From JBBRWO01 sp964388455 (GTDB lineage Bacteria > Actinomycetota > Coriobacteriia > Anaerosomatales > JAAXUF01): 50,712 nucleotides of DNA. Positions 50,101 to 50,712 of the stretch are shown one piece after another (position 1 is the stretch's first letter; each line of letters opens with the position of its first letter). A program made the translations under genes and the position numbers. The stretch is taken from NCBI GenBank assembly GCA_964388455.1, contig CAYMAN010000015.1, forward strand, positions 1 through 50,712, written 5' to 3'. The notes below the pieces were generated by a model that saw only the letters and a program-made list of their open reading frames with translations, searched no databases and had not been told where the DNA came from.

Positions 50101-50152
50101 GACCCACCCCTCCCTACGCGGGAGCAACGCTGCGGCGGGTCGGGAGTCGAAC

Positions 50153-50712
50153 TCAGGCTCCCGGCTTGCCCGGCACTTCATGGCAGTCGGGGCAGCGCGC
50201 CTCGTAGAAGTCGCCGCCGCCGACCAGGATGAGCGGCGAGTCCCAGGGTGCCGGCTCGCCGTCGATGACGCGCTGGGTGCGCGTGCCGACGCCGTGGCAC
50301 TTCTGGCAGATCGCAGTGAGCAGCGAGATCTCATCGGCAAGCGCCATGAGCGTGGGCATCACGCCAAACGGCTCACCGCGGAAGTCCTGATTGAGGCCGG
50401 TCACGTAGACGAGGTGCCCCTCGGCCAGCAGGCGCCGGACCACGTCTGCCAGTGCATCGCCGAAGAACTGCGCTTCCTCGATGGCGATGACGCGGCAGCC
50501 ATCTCCGTCGATCTCCTCGGGCCGCTCGATGACGCGGGCCTCCATCTCCATGCCGAGGCGCGATCGTGCGCGCGAACCGTCGCGTGAGTCGACGCAGTGC
50601 TTGTAGATGACCATCGTGTCGCCGGTGACGGCGTGGCGCGACAGCAGACGGATCAGCTCGCCCGTCTTGCCACTGCTCATACATCCTGCGATCACATGCA
50701 AGCGACCAACGT
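50153..50712 (-). CDS. tdk: Thymidine kinase (start just outside the right edge)
   Basis: Phosphorylates thymidine (deoxynucleoside salvage). The P-loop is GCMSSGKTGELIRLLSRHA, where most members have GPMFSGKS/T. The Mg-site block is AIEEAQFFGDALADVV (Glu for the usual Asp of DEAQFF). The lasso loop is FRGEPFGVMPTLMALAD and the zinc site uses CQKCHG and CPDCHE. The frame is open to the window edge: VGRLHVIAGC is typical of the N-terminus, so the true start is probably a few codons beyond 50712; TTG 50701 is a less likely start. Confidence 0.93.
   Translation of the reverse strand, partial: VGRLHVIAGCMSSGKTGELIRLLSRHAVTGDTMVIYKHCVDSRDGSRARSRLGMEMEARVIERPEEIDGDGCRVIAIEEAQFFGDALADVVRRLLAEGHLVYVTGLNQDFRGEPFGVMPTLMALADEISLLTAICQKCHGVGTRTQRVIDGEPAPWDSPLILVGGGDFYEARCPDCHEVPGKPGA

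Noticed and set aside
50110..50160. tRNA-like T-arm sequence (gagttcgactc on the minus strand)
   Set aside because: The stem next to the TTCGACT loop does not pair and the sequence runs into the thymidine kinase 3' end; no cloverleaf can be drawn.

Overview
The window is high-GC bacterial DNA with densely packed genes, many overlapping by ATGA or GTGA and preceded by GGAGG-type ribosome binding sites. CDP-polyol phosphotransferases and a TagGH-type exporter (a Gram-positive wall/surface polymer set), actinobacterial-looking hut enzymes, arginine deiminase and zinc/redox proteins suggest an actinobacterium-like Gram-positive, possibly an anaerobic Coriobacteriia relative. That placement is an inference; no rRNA gene is present.

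Layout. 1-3.5 kb: a sulfur-linked DsrE gene under an ArsR regulator, then arginine deiminase divergent from a PLP enzyme of the molybdenum-cofactor-sulfurase type. 3.6-7.2 kb: a leftward operon of exported or membrane proteins (C39-like cysteine peptidase, four-helix membrane protein with repeats, LolA/RseB-like protein, beta-propeller-like lipoprotein). 7.4-8.8 kb: an M28 aminopeptidase and a tiny winged-helix protein. 8.9-26.3 kb: a surface-polysaccharide / teichoic-acid-like locus. It holds split CDP-ribitol-type synthesis genes (IspD/TarI-like plus SDR), an ABC exporter pair, three CDP-glycerol/ribitol phosphotransferases, a degenerate GT-B-like protein, a two-module GT2, four tandem GT2 paralogues and two acyltransferases. 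26.5-30.4 kb: a UPF0182 membrane protein convergent with a zinc phospholipase C-like exported protein carrying Ig-like repeats.

30.6-35.3 kb is a redox block. It has a zinc alcohol dehydrogenase, a three-gene unit (FAD disulfide reductase, ThiS/MoaD-like protein, double CDGSH iron-sulfur protein), a lipoprotein, and a molybdopterin oxidoreductase lipoprotein preceded by two overlapping micro-membrane-protein genes of 59 and 25 aa. 35.4-38.7 kb encodes a PAS / eight-cysteine / histidine kinase / double receiver hybrid plus two single-domain response regulators.

38.7-43.5 kb is a disturbed region. It contains a 5'-truncated HD-GYP gene, a three-gene exported cluster led by a possible clan CD (caspase-like) protein, an IS481-type element with a frameshifted transposase and a 15-bp target duplication, and a 3' remnant of tRNA-Ser(CGA) into which the IS inserted. 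43.5-49.1 kb is the histidine utilisation locus: hutH-hutU-hutI leftward and a hutG-like ureohydrolase divergent. The right end holds two small hypothetical genes and thymidine kinase, which runs off the edge.

The best candidates for something undescribed are the FAD-reductase/ThiS-like/CDGSH unit, the micro-membrane proteins coupled to the molybdo-lipoprotein, and the exported caspase-like operon.
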